Source: CAZJRB01 sp964547995 (lineage in GTDB: Bacteria; Planctomycetota; Planctomycetia; Pirellulales; Thermoguttaceae). From it: 29,863 nucleotides of DNA. Position numbers and translations under genes: made by a program. Where the stretch lies: contig CAZJRB010000095.1 in assembly GCA_964547995.1 (NCBI GenBank), forward strand, positions 1 to 29,863, given 5' to 3'. The stretch's first letter is position 1, and every line of letters begins with the position of its first letter. Below, in pieces: positions 23,598 through 29,863 of this stretch. Below the pieces are notes generated by a model. The model was not told the DNA's origin and did no database searches. It worked only from the letters and a program-made list of their open reading frames with translations.

Positions 23598-24350
23598 TTA
23601 CAGCAGGCTCTCCAACAACAGCCGCATCTTGCGCATTTCGGCCAGTTGATCGACGTCGGGCATAGGGACCAAATCGACGCACAAGGCCCATTTGTAGCCC
23701 GCCTTGCTCAACTGGTTGACCAGCCGCCCGTACTCCACTTCGCCTTGGCCGACCCGTACGTGAAGCTGCTCCTTGCTCGTGTCCCGCAACCGGACATGGT
23801 AGACGTGCTCCATGACCTGGTCAAAAGGCTTTCTCCGATGGGGGCCGTAGATATAGTGACTCGGATCGAGCGTCAGCCCCAAGCCCTTCACGCTGTTGCA
23901 GAGCACGGCCGCCGTGTCGGGGTCTTCGGTCATGCGGCCGGTTTCCGTCAAGAGTCCGATGCGAACGCCCTCGACGGAACTGATGGCGACCAACTTCTGG
24001 AGATGTTCCACCTCGGCATTGAAGGGCGTGCCCAGCTCGGAGGACGGGACCGTCACTGTGACGACCTTGATGGCCTTGGCAAGCTTGCAGACGGCAGTGA
24101 ACTGCCGGTAGTATTCCTCCTCGTCGGGCGTCTCGATCTCGACCCCCAATGCACATGGGGTGAGCCGGTGGGTTTGACGGCACTGTTTCAGCGCGTGCTC
24201 CGGGTTGCTGAGCACCTCCGAGGGCTTTAAGTATCCCCCTGACTCGGCGATCATCAGTTCGACGCTGGTGTACTCGAGATCGACCAACTGGCGCAGCGCG
24301 GCATCCGGGGTCAGCTCGGGAAAACAACGGGTCGTAGCGGCAACTAGCAC
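23598..24350 (-). CDS. sugar phosphate isomerase/epimerase-type TIM barrel
   Basis: 250 residues, somewhat short for PF01261 (AP_endonuc_2/xylose-isomerase-like barrel). Typical features are the strand-end glutamate in YTSVELM (E31), then IKVVTVTVP, VRIGLLTETGRM, LGLTLDPSHYIYG with its Asp and His, and VYHVRLRDTS. The end has WALCVDLVPMPD in place of the usual final metal-binding Glu segment. There is no signal peptide, so the enzyme is cytoplasmic. The family isomerises or epimerises sugars and some members cleave 3-keto glycosides by elimination, so it could work downstream of the keto-sugar enzymes in this window; that is inference. It converges on paralogue B with a 118-base gap. Confidence 0.82.
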   Translation of the reverse strand: MLVAATTRCFPELTPDAALRQLVDLEYTSVELMIAESGGYLKPSEVLSNPEHALKQCRQTHRLTPCALGVEIETPDEEEYYRQFTAVCKLAKAIKVVTVTVPSSELGTPFNAEVEHLQKLVAISSVEGVRIGLLTETGRMTEDPDTAAVLCNSVKGLGLTLDPSHYIYGPHRRKPFDQVMEHVYHVRLRDTSKEQLHVRVGQGEVEYGRLVNQLSKAGYKWALCVDLVPMPDVDQLAEMRKMRLLLESLL

Positions 24351-24383
24351 TCGAAAACTCCTTGTTTCGGCAAGAGGGGTGAA

Positions 24384-24511
24384 CCTAAGTTCTTACGCAT
24401 GGCGTGGTTGGCAAGTGCCAATCTCTCGCAAAAGGAGGGTCTCCACCGTCTGGCGACGGTGGCTACACGCCGTTTTCCGACAAAGCCTAAGTTCTTACAC
24501 ATGGCATGGTT
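24384..24511. repeat. pair of 26-base direct repeats around a hairpin
   Basis: The units at 24384-24409 and 24486-24511 share CCTAAGTTCTTAC and differ at only two positions over 26 bases. Between them is a perfect hairpin, CCACCGTC-TGGC-GACGGTGG (24443-24462). The second unit includes the stop codon of the folK fusion gene. Confidence 0.8.
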
Positions 24512-25548
24512 GCGGCTGCCACTGCCGCCAGGGCTTCCTCCAACATCTGATCGGGGGCCTTACCGGCCAATCTCAAAACGGGGCCCCGGCCCCGGGCGGT
24601 TGCCTCGGCTACGACGGCCTTGTGGATGCGGTCGAGCTGCTCGGGGCTCAAATCCTGCTCACAATCGCGACCCCGGCACCGGACTCGCTCATGAAGCTCC
24701 TCGGCAGAGGCGTCCAAGAGCACGATCAAGCGGGGTCGAGCCACTTTTCTCCGCGACGTCTGCCACCGGCAGCGATACGCCTCCCTTTGTTCGCCCGACA
24801 GCCACACCCCGGCAAATGCCAGCGACTGGTCGAACCAGAAATCGCTCACCGTCACGGTGTCGCCGGCCCAAATCGGGGCATCGGCCGCCAGCAGGCGTGT
24901 TCGCTGCCTCAAGAATTCTAACTCCGTCTCCCACGCGTGACTAGCCGGGTCTGCGTAAAAGGCCTCCAATCGGTCCCAATCGAGCTCCTCGGCGATAAGC
25001 CTGGCGGACGCCTTTGGGGCAAGCCGCCCGGCCAGAAGGGTCTTGCCCGCGCCAATTCCCCCGGCCATCGCCACATAGGGCGGCGTCGTGTTGAGATGCT
25101 CCAGGAGCTGTGCCACGGTCCAACCGGAGGTCGGATGGACCATCGAAGGAGCGATCTCGACCGCCGGTTCGAGCACAAATCGCCGCCACGCCATCCGCGG
25201 ATGCGGCAGGACCAGCGAGGGTTCCTCGAGGATTTGCTCGTCGAAGAGCAGGATATCCAGGTCGATTGTGCGGGGTTCCCAGCGTTTCCTTCGGACGCGG
25301 CCGAGTCCGTTTTCGATTGCCCTTAAGGTGGCGAGCAGATCGGTCGGCCCCAGCGAGGTCTCGATCAGGGCGGCCCCGTTGCAGAAAGCGGGCTGATCCG
25401 GAGGGCCGCCCGCCGGCGAGGTCTTGTACCAGCGGCTTGTGGCAACGACCGAAACTTGCGAGTGTTTCGCAAGCAACGCTGCCGCACGATCAAGCATCCG
25501 TTGCCGGTTTCCCAGATTAGAGCCCAAACCAATCAAGCATGTAGGCAT
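24487..25548 (-). CDS. folK: FolK (HPPK) fused to a deoxynucleoside kinase-like domain
   Basis: 353 residues. Residues 1-150 are 6-hydroxymethyl-dihydropterin pyrophosphokinase: LIGLGSNLGNR at the start, and the signature KRWEPRTIDLDILLF (88-102). It makes the pyrophosphate intermediate of folate synthesis. From about 157 on is a P-loop kinase: GGIGAGKT (163-170), then LDWDRLEAF, VSDFWFDQSLAFA, and LIVLLDASAEELHERVRCRGRDC, matching deoxynucleoside kinases that phosphorylate salvaged nucleosides. The P-loop has Gly where those kinases often have Asn. The junction is short and there is no sign of frameshift. The last codons overlap a direct repeat. The fusion joins folate and dNTP supply in one cytoplasmic protein. 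Confidence 0.9.
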   Translation of the reverse strand: MPTCLIGLGSNLGNRQRMLDRAAALLAKHSQVSVVATSRWYKTSPAGGPPDQPAFCNGAALIETSLGPTDLLATLRAIENGLGRVRRKRWEPRTIDLDILLFDEQILEEPSLVLPHPRMAWRRFVLEPAVEIAPSMVHPTSGWTVAQLLEHLNTTPPYVAMAGGIGAGKTLLAGRLAPKASARLIAEELDWDRLEAFYADPASHAWETELEFLRQRTRLLAADAPIWAGDTVTVSDFWFDQSLAFAGVWLSGEQREAYRCRWQTSRRKVARPRLIVLLDASAEELHERVRCRGRDCEQDLSPEQLDRIHKAVVAEATARGRGPVLRLAGKAPDQMLEEALAAVAAATMPCVRT

Positions 25549-25891
25549 GGGAGTGATTCACCCAAAGCCGTTCCGACGAGAGCATGGGGGAGGCCCTCCG
25601 GGCCGCAAAATACGCCGACAGTCGATCCCTGCGGTCGCCGCCCCCCACGCTCTCGTTTGGAACTTGCCGCTATTGTCGTGATAAGTCCAAATGTGTCAAG
25701 AACTCCTCGGCAAACTTGTTCCATTTTATCCAATTACCGGCCGTAGTTGTACGTGCCGAGGTCGTAGTCCAACCAACAATGCGTTGTGGTTCCTCCAACG
25801 GTTCGCGCCGACTCGCACCGGCGACGTGCCGATGCCCGTGATGCAGAACCCCCCAGCCAGAGGCATTGATTTTTTCTAATGTTTGTTTCCC
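25549..25891. other. 343-base gap with an imperfect inverted repeat, no gene
   Basis: GTTCC..CGAGAGCATGGGGG (about 25571-25593) is matched by the near reverse complement at about 25645-25667. Between the arms is a small GGCC-rich hairpin. The rest (25670-25890) shows no convincing gene. Confidence 0.5.
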
Positions 25892-25919
25892 TTGCGACTC
25901 TAAGAAACCTGATTAGAAT
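25892..25919 (+). promoter_or_regulatory. candidate sigma70-type promoter
   Basis: TTGCGA (25892-25897), a 16-base spacer, TAGAAT (25914-25919). An AT-rich stretch lies just upstream. The start of the next gene is 50 bases downstream. Confidence 0.45.
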
Positions 25920-25969
25920 AGGGAGGATAAGCTGGCCATGAGCAATTGCACCTTTGAGAAGACGCCCCG

Positions 25970-26302
25970 ATGGTAAAGCTCCGCAAGGTCGTTCTGTTGG
26001 CGTGTGCCCTTTCGCTTGGCACCGTGCTGGCCTACGCCATGACTCTCTGGCTGGATAACGGGCAGAGCGAACGGGTAGACGAGCGGAAAGCAGGCCAAGC
26101 TGTAGAGGGGAACGCCGACCGCCCCTGCCCGGCACCCGGTACGGCCGTGCCGGAGGCGGGCGTTCCGACGTTGGTCCCGTCAAAAGACGGGCCTAAGCTG
26201 GCGGCTTCGCCCCAATACGCGCAACAGCCGGCAGCACAAGCAGTCTATGTCGATGTGGAGACCGATCCGTCGGGTTTGGAGGTTGAATTGAGGGAGGAGT
26301 AA
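25970..26302 (+). CDS. small exported or membrane-anchored protein, function unknown
   Basis: 110 residues. A basic start (MVKLRK) and hydrophobic helix (VVLLACALSLGTVLAYAMTLWL) form a signal peptide or anchor. The rest is Pro/Ala/Glu-rich and looks unstructured (CPAPGTAVPEAGVPTLVPS), ending in VYVDVETDPSGLEVELREE. I do not recognise a family. The ribosome site is weak (GAGAAG about 9 bases upstream). A promoter candidate lies at 25892-25919. A hairpin at 26359-26377 follows before the YkgJ gene. Confidence 0.55.
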   Translation: MVKLRKVVLLACALSLGTVLAYAMTLWLDNGQSERVDERKAGQAVEGNADRPCPAPGTAVPEAGVPTLVPSKDGPKLAASPQYAQQPAAQAVYVDVETDPSGLEVELREE

Positions 26303-26353
26303 TCAGCTCCGTTCCCCCCTTTCCCCCTTTTCCCCGGTTTGCTACGCTGGACA

Positions 26354-26381
26354 CGATTGGAGGCCGCGACGGCCTCCATCG
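26354..26381. repeat. hairpin between small genes
   Basis: GGAGGCC (26359-26365), loop GCGAC, GGCCTCC (26371-26377), extended by CGAT/ATCG with one bulged T. It lies 28 bases before the next start codon and has no T-run, so it is more likely a repeat or a leader structure than a terminator. Confidence 0.6.
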
Positions 26382-26408
26382 AACGCACCCTCTTGACAAG
26401 GACCCACA

Positions 26409-26846
26409 ATGGCCGAGGGAACCCTGACCGCCATCGCGACTTACCGGCCCCATCTCGATGAATTGGGCCCGGACGAAATACCGTGCATTTATTGTGGTGC
26501 CAAGTGCTGCAAATACTTTGCCCTGCCGATCGAGACCCCGGACTGCTGGGAGGATTTCGAGTACATCCGGTGGTACCTGCTGCACGACAGGGCAACCGTC
26601 TTCATCGAGGACGACACGTGGTACCTGCTGGTTCACAACCGCTGCAAGCACCTGGGCGAGGACAACCTCTGCACGGAGTACGACACCCGGCCCCAGATAT
26701 GCCGCGACTATAAGACCAAAAACTGCGAATACGAGGACGAGTGGGTTTACGACCACTACTGGGAAACACCGCAGCAGGTGGAAGAGTACGCCGAAGCCGT
26801 CCTGGGACCGCGCGAGGGACAGGGGTTTCGCAGCCCAAAACCATGA
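26409..26846 (+). CDS. YkgJ-family cysteine cluster protein
   Basis: 145 residues; AAGGA lies 8 bases before the ATG. The cysteine pattern is C26-x2-C29-x3-C33-C34, then C79, C88, C98 and C106, within CKHLGEDNLCTEYDTRPQIC. This is the PF03692/UPF0153 arrangement, which binds zinc or an iron-sulfur cluster; the YDTRPQICRDY segment is typical. The role of the family is unknown. No signal peptide, so cytoplasmic. The stop overlaps the start of the next gene (ATGA), so the two are translationally coupled. Confidence 0.88.
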   Translation: MAEGTLTAIATYRPHLDELGPDEIPCIYCGAKCCKYFALPIETPDCWEDFEYIRWYLLHDRATVFIEDDTWYLLVHNRCKHLGEDNLCTEYDTRPQICRDYKTKNCEYEDEWVYDHYWETPQQVEEYAEAVLGPREGQGFRSPKP

Positions 26847-27232
26847 ATCCTATCGTTTCGGATATTGTCGTCTTTGTTGAAACGGGGGAAGTCCCCCGGA
26901 CGCTGGAGGCGGCGCACTCGGAAGTCGGCCCGCACGAACTGCGAAAGGTCTGCCTGAAGCTCGTCGGCTGGTGGCGGCGGCGATTGCTGATAACGTCGAA
27001 CCGCTCCTGTATCGAACTCTCGCCGAAATGCGATTGGTGCGAGTATCTCCGGGCGGTCGTCGGCGTTACCCCGGAGCTGGAGGAACTGCTGCACGTCGAG
27101 GAGGACGCGTGCCGGTTCCACGACAGTGTCGGCCGCGATGAAATGGTGCTGATGAACGCCTTCGTTCGCGAGAATCACAACCCATGGCGCGCGGGCGGGC
27201 GCCGCAAGCCGGAAGGACCCGCAGGAGAATAA
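26843..27232 (+). CDS. hypothetical protein coupled to the YkgJ-type gene
   Basis: 129 residues from ATG 26843, which shares ATGA with the preceding stop. The upstream part of this frame is only the shadow of the YkgJ gene. The protein is soluble, with SCIELSPKCDWCEYL in the middle giving three closely spaced cysteines (C-x7-C-x2-C), and a basic C-terminus. No family is recognised. Coupling to a cysteine-cluster protein suggests a joint metal-dependent role, which is inference. Confidence 0.6.
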   Translation: MNPIVSDIVVFVETGEVPRTLEAAHSEVGPHELRKVCLKLVGWWRRRLLITSNRSCIELSPKCDWCEYLRAVVGVTPELEELLHVEEDACRFHDSVGRDEMVLMNAFVRENHNPWRAGGRRKPEGPAGE

Positions 27233-27255
27233 CTCATACAAACAAAATTCGTGCT

Positions 27256-27344
27256 TATAAAGCCGCGCCCGGTGGTCGCGCCCGGCGTTACCGGAAGCCA
27301 CGGCCACTGGCTGGTCCGGCGCGACCAACGGTCGCGGCTTTATA
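27256..27344. repeat. long imperfect inverted repeat upstream of hisS
   Basis: The left arm 27256-27282 begins TATAAAGCCGCG; the right arm 27318-27344 ends CGCGGCTTTATA. They pair over 27 bases with two mismatches. The spacer holds a smaller palindrome, AGCCA / TGGCT. The right arm shares GCGCGACC-N3-GGTCGCGGCTTTA with the repeat at 2825-2848. It ends 23 bases before the hisS start codon. Confidence 0.8.
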
Positions 27345-27366
27345 GAACCCGGGAAACAAGAACACC

Positions 27367-28710
27367 GTGAGCAAGCAAGAGAGAATCACACCCAGAACGC
27401 TCAAGGGCTTTCGCGACTACCCGCCGGAAGCCATGATCCCGCGCGAGCGGCTCATTGACACGGCCCGCCGCGTGTACCGCTCGTACGGGTTCAGCCCGAT
27501 CGACACCCCGGCGCTGGAGCATCTCGAAATCCTCGCCGGGAAGGGCGGCGAGGAGACCGACAAGCAGCTCTACAAATTCCAGGATCCCGGTGGCCGCTGG
27601 GTGGGGCTGCGGTTCGATCTAACCGTACCGCTTGCCCGTTTCGCCGCCCAGCACATCAAGGAACTCGGAACGCCTTTCAAACGCTATCAGATCGCCACGG
27701 TATGGCGCGGAGAAAACCCCCAGCGCGGCCGCTACCGTGAGTTTATGCAGTGCGACTTCGACACGATCGGCACCCGATCGACCGCCGCCGACGTCGAAAC
27801 GGCACTCGTCATCCACGACCTTTTTCAGGCGATCGGCTTCGAGGAGTTCACGATCCGCCTGAACAACCGCAAGGTGCTCAGCGGCCTGCTCGAAACCCTC
27901 GATCTGGCCGACCGCAGCGTGCCGGTGCTTCGGACTCTGGACAAGTTGCCGAAGATCGGGCCCGAGGGCGTCGCCGCCGAAATGATCGAAACGGCCAAAA
28001 TGACCGAGGAGCAGGCGCGGAAGATTATCGAGCTTTCCGGAATTTCCGGCAGCAACGACGACGTGCTCAGGCAACTCGAACCGGTGGTGGCCGGCAGCGA
28101 GACCGGGCAGGAAGGCGTCGCCAGCCTGCGCGAAGTCCTTGCCGGTGCCACTGCGGGCGGTGTGTCCGAGGATTGCATCAAACTCGACGTCTCGATCGCC
28201 CGGGGACTCGACTACTACACCGACACCGTCTTCGAGACATTTCTCGACGCCTTGCCGGGCATCGGCAGCGTCTGTTCCGGCGGGCGGTACGACAACCTGG
28301 CCGAACTCTACACCAAGCAGGAACTGCCCGGCATCGGGGCCTCGCTCGGGCTCGATCGCCTGCTGGCGGCCATGGAAGAGCTGGGTATGGTCGAGAAGGT
28401 CGCCACGCCCGCCCCCGTCTTCATCCCCTATTTCGACAAGAGCCGGCTGCACGACTACTTGAAACTGGCCGCCGCGATCCGCGCCGCAGGGATCGGCGCC
28501 GAGGTCTTTCCCGAGCCGAAGAAGCTCGGTCAGCAACTCAAGTACGCCGACCGCCGCGGCTTCCGCATCGCGTTGATCGCCGGCGAAAACGAGTTCCAAA
28601 ACCGCACCTGTCAGGTGAAAGACTTGGAGAAGGCACGGCAGCAGGACGTGCCGCTGGAAGACAACGCGGCAAGTGTGATCGCCGCGGTCAAAGCAATCCT
28701 GGGGGAATAG
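27367..28710 (+). CDS. hisS: histidyl-tRNA synthetase
   Basis: 447 residues, normal length. It charges tRNA-His with histidine using ATP. Class II features: TLKGFRDYPPE (11-21), LRFDLTVPLAR (81-91), motif 2 with RGENPQRGRYREF (about 114-126), the histidine-specific ARGLDYYTD (from R279; Gly is more usual at the final position), SGGRYDNL, and motif 3 GIGASLGLDRL (322-332). A C-terminal anticodon-binding domain runs from about 350 to the end. The start is GTG 27367: later ATG codons would remove the conserved N-terminal segment. The ribosome site is poor. The next gene begins four bases after the stop. A long inverted repeat lies just upstream. Confidence 0.97.
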   Translation: MSKQERITPRTLKGFRDYPPEAMIPRERLIDTARRVYRSYGFSPIDTPALEHLEILAGKGGEETDKQLYKFQDPGGRWVGLRFDLTVPLARFAAQHIKELGTPFKRYQIATVWRGENPQRGRYREFMQCDFDTIGTRSTAADVETALVIHDLFQAIGFEEFTIRLNNRKVLSGLLETLDLADRSVPVLRTLDKLPKIGPEGVAAEMIETAKMTEEQARKIIELSGISGSNDDVLRQLEPVVAGSETGQEGVASLREVLAGATAGGVSEDCIKLDVSIARGLDYYTDTVFETFLDALPGIGSVCSGGRYDNLAELYTKQELPGIGASLGLDRLLAAMEELGMVEKVATPAPVFIPYFDKSRLHDYLKLAAAIRAAGIGAEVFPEPKKLGQQLKYADRRGFRIALIAGENEFQNRTCQVKDLEKARQQDVPLEDNAASVIAAVKAILGE

Positions 28711-28714
28711 TCGC

Positions 28715-29077
28715 ATGTCCCAGCCAAAGCGTCTCGATCCCGATGCCGACCCCTTCCGCCCGCCGGAGATACCGACCGAGGTTCATTGCCTGCACTGTGG
28801 CCGCGAGTACGACAGTTATCTGATCGAGTGGCGGGAGCAGCCCGACGCCAGCGGCCGGCCCTCGGGCTTCTGGTGTTGCCCGACGCCCGGCTGCAACGGA
28901 CTCGGCTTCGGCTTCGACATACTGCCGACCGACCCCAACTACCGGGACGAACGCGGAGGATGGTGCTGCGACGACGAGGACGACGAGGACTACGAAGAGG
29001 AATACCACGGGCCAAGCGACGACGAGCCGTATCGCAAGCTTGAAGACCCCGGGGACGATTCCGATATTCCGTTCTAA
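28715..29077 (+). CDS. zinc-ribbon-like protein with an SSB-like C-terminal tip
   Basis: 120 residues. Cysteines C25-x2-C28 (CLHCG) pair with C54, C55 and C60 (FWCCPTPGC), a zinc-ribbon arrangement; C84-C85 add another pair. Residues 86-110 are highly acidic (DDEDDEDYEEEYH). The last ten residues read DPGDDSDIPF, which matches the bacterial SSB C-terminal tip (acidic run followed by D-I/L-P-F) that recruits repair and replication proteins. No OB fold is visible, so this is not SSB itself. The gene starts four bases after hisS and is probably co-transcribed. A nuclease-like gene follows. Function unknown; DNA-repair involvement is inferred from the tail. Confidence 0.75.
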   Translation: MSQPKRLDPDADPFRPPEIPTEVHCLHCGREYDSYLIEWREQPDASGRPSGFWCCPTPGCNGLGFGFDILPTDPNYRDERGGWCCDDEDDEDYEEEYHGPSDDEPYRKLEDPGDDSDIPF

Positions 29078-29175
29078 GAAAGTAGAGGAGAAAGGGCAGT
29101 AGACAGCGGACAGCAGATCAACCAGTGGACTTTTCCTCCTTCACTGTCCTCTGTCCTCTGTCGACGCCAAAGAAA

Positions 29176-29736
29176 ATGGCCAACCGCGACAACCATTACG
29201 AAGCGGCCTTTGAAGAGTTCCTCCGCAGCCACGGGGTTCCCTACGTGGCGGTGGACGAGGCAAAGCGGAGCGTGCTGAGCGACGGCGCCTCGATCAAGAG
29301 TCTCGATTTCATCGTTTCCTCGCCGGGCGAGGTGACCTGGCTGGTCGACGTCAAGGGCCGGCGGTTCCCCAGCGGCGACGAGACGAAGCAGTACTGGAAG
29401 AACTGGTCGCCCCGGGAGGATCTGGAGAGCCTGGCCCAATGGGAGCAGCTTTTCGGCGAGACGTTTCGCGGGCTGTTCGTTTTCGCGTACGACATTCTGG
29501 GCGACCGGTCCCCGCTGCCGGAGGAGCAGCTTTTCGAGCACCGGGAGCGGCTTTACGGCTTCGTGGCAGTTCCGCTATCCGACTATACGGCCGGTGCCCG
29601 GCCCATCTCGCCGAGCTGGGACACGGTGGCAATGCCGACGGCCGATTTCCGCCGTCTGGCCCGGCCGCTCGAGGAGCTGTTGGGGCTCGGCAACGCCGTC
29701 CCTCGCGGAAGCGGTCAAAACTCCCCGGTGCCTTGA
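29176..29736 (+). CDS. PD-(D/E)XK nuclease-like protein
   Basis: 186 residues from ATG 29176; an in-frame GTG at 29125 would add 17 residues encoded by repeat-like DNA. An early helix carries HYEAAFEEFL (E9). Then comes SLDFIVSS (D44), a turn, and WLVDVKGRRF (D58-V-K60). The order E...D...D-x-K fits the core of restriction-endonuclease-like nucleases and Holliday junction resolvases. The later part (LAQWEQLFGETFRGLFVFAYD) would complete the fold. There is no signal peptide. It lies about 100 bases after the zinc-ribbon gene, on the same strand; the gap contains repeated GACAGCGGACAG / CTGTCCTCTGTCC units. Substrate unknown. Confidence 0.65.
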   Translation: MANRDNHYEAAFEEFLRSHGVPYVAVDEAKRSVLSDGASIKSLDFIVSSPGEVTWLVDVKGRRFPSGDETKQYWKNWSPREDLESLAQWEQLFGETFRGLFVFAYDILGDRSPLPEEQLFEHRERLYGFVAVPLSDYTAGARPISPSWDTVAMPTADFRRLARPLEELLGLGNAVPRGSGQNSPVP

Positions 29737-29768
29737 ATGCAGAGACGATTTTCGGCGGTTTCGGGGGG

Positions 29769-29797
29769 TTTCACTCCCGACACAATTCGGATATAAT
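29769..29797 (+). promoter_or_regulatory. candidate promoter for a gene beyond the right edge
   Basis: TTTCAC (29769-29774), a 17-base spacer, and a perfect TATAAT (29792-29797). A repeat and AAAGGAGG (29833-29840) follow. TTG 29845 could be a start codon, but too little sequence remains to judge. Confidence 0.55.
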
Positions 29798-29804
29798 CGG
29801 GTAT

Positions 29805-29836
29805 TCTACTTAGCGCGGCCGAGGCCGCAACCAAAG
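29805..29836. repeat. GC palindrome plus AACCAAAG repeat, copy 2
   Basis: GCGGCC (29815-29820), GA, GGCCGC (29823-29828), AACCAAAG, preceded by ATTCTA. It matches the unit at 4612-4642, with a few base differences in the linker. Here it lies inside a probable 5' leader. Confidence 0.7.
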
Positions 29837-29863
29837 GAGGAAAGTTGACGGCTGAGGGTTCAG

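Noticed and set aside
27619..28716. Long open frame (365 codons) on the minus strand opposite hisS
   Set aside because: It is the antisense shadow of a clear hisS; its translation has no recognisable family and its length follows from high GC.
1..29863. CRISPR arrays and tRNA or rRNA genes
   Set aside because: No regularly spaced repeats with unique spacers, and no cloverleaf with a convincing T-arm or rRNA core sequence was found by eye.

Overview
The window looks like chromosomal DNA of a planctomycete, probably of the Pirellulales type. It is GC-rich. The evidence is the mix of families: a DUF1559-type pseudopilin with the H-x9-DG tail motif, Tat-exported Gfo/Idh/MocA dehydrogenases, tandem DUF1080 (3-keto-disaccharide hydrolase) domains, giant PQQ-type beta-propeller proteins, a LamG-domain exported protein, and many hairpin repeats between genes. 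This assignment is inference; there is no rRNA or marker gene to confirm it apart from hisS.

Layout. 1-182 (+): 3' end of a transposase gene of ISKra4 type. 260-1849 (-): polytopic glycosyltransferase-like protein (Agl23/TIGR03663 type). 2033-4132 (+): exported discoidin-like protein, a mosaic of three hairpin repeats, then a Tat-exported Gfo/Idh/MocA protein. 4288-8492 (+): a B12 regulon made of promoter, cobalamin riboswitch, intrinsic terminator, a long repeat-filled leader, binding protein, permease, ATPase, and a pseudopilin whose start overlaps the ATPase gene. 8518-10637 (-): exported LamG protein and a 61-residue acidic-tailed protein. 10834-15897 (+): small exported protein, Gfo/Idh/MocA dehydrogenase, sugar-isomerase-like protein with its own strong promoter, and a double DUF1080 hydrolase. 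16161-19310 (-) and 20258-23479 (+): two divergent paralogues of about 1050 residues that fuse a methyltransferase-like domain to PQQ-type propeller repeats, separated by about 950 bases of structured non-coding DNA. 23598-25548 (-): sugar-isomerase-type TIM barrel and a FolK-deoxynucleoside kinase fusion. 25970-29736 (+): small exported protein, YkgJ-type cysteine cluster protein, coupled hypothetical, hisS, a zinc-ribbon protein ending in an SSB-like tail, and a PD-(D/E)XK nuclease-like protein. A consensus-like promoter at 29769-29797 points to a gene beyond the right edge.

How the genes may work together. The B12 genes form one unit under riboswitch control, and including a pseudopilin suggests a surface component of uptake. 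The Gfo/Idh/MocA, sugar-isomerase-like and DUF1080 proteins fit exported oxidation-then-cleavage of glycosides through 3-keto sugars. The zinc-ribbon protein with the SSB-like C-terminus and the neighbouring nuclease-like protein are candidates for an uncharacterised DNA-repair pair. Nearly every intergenic gap holds palindromic repeats, several of which recur as families inside this one window.
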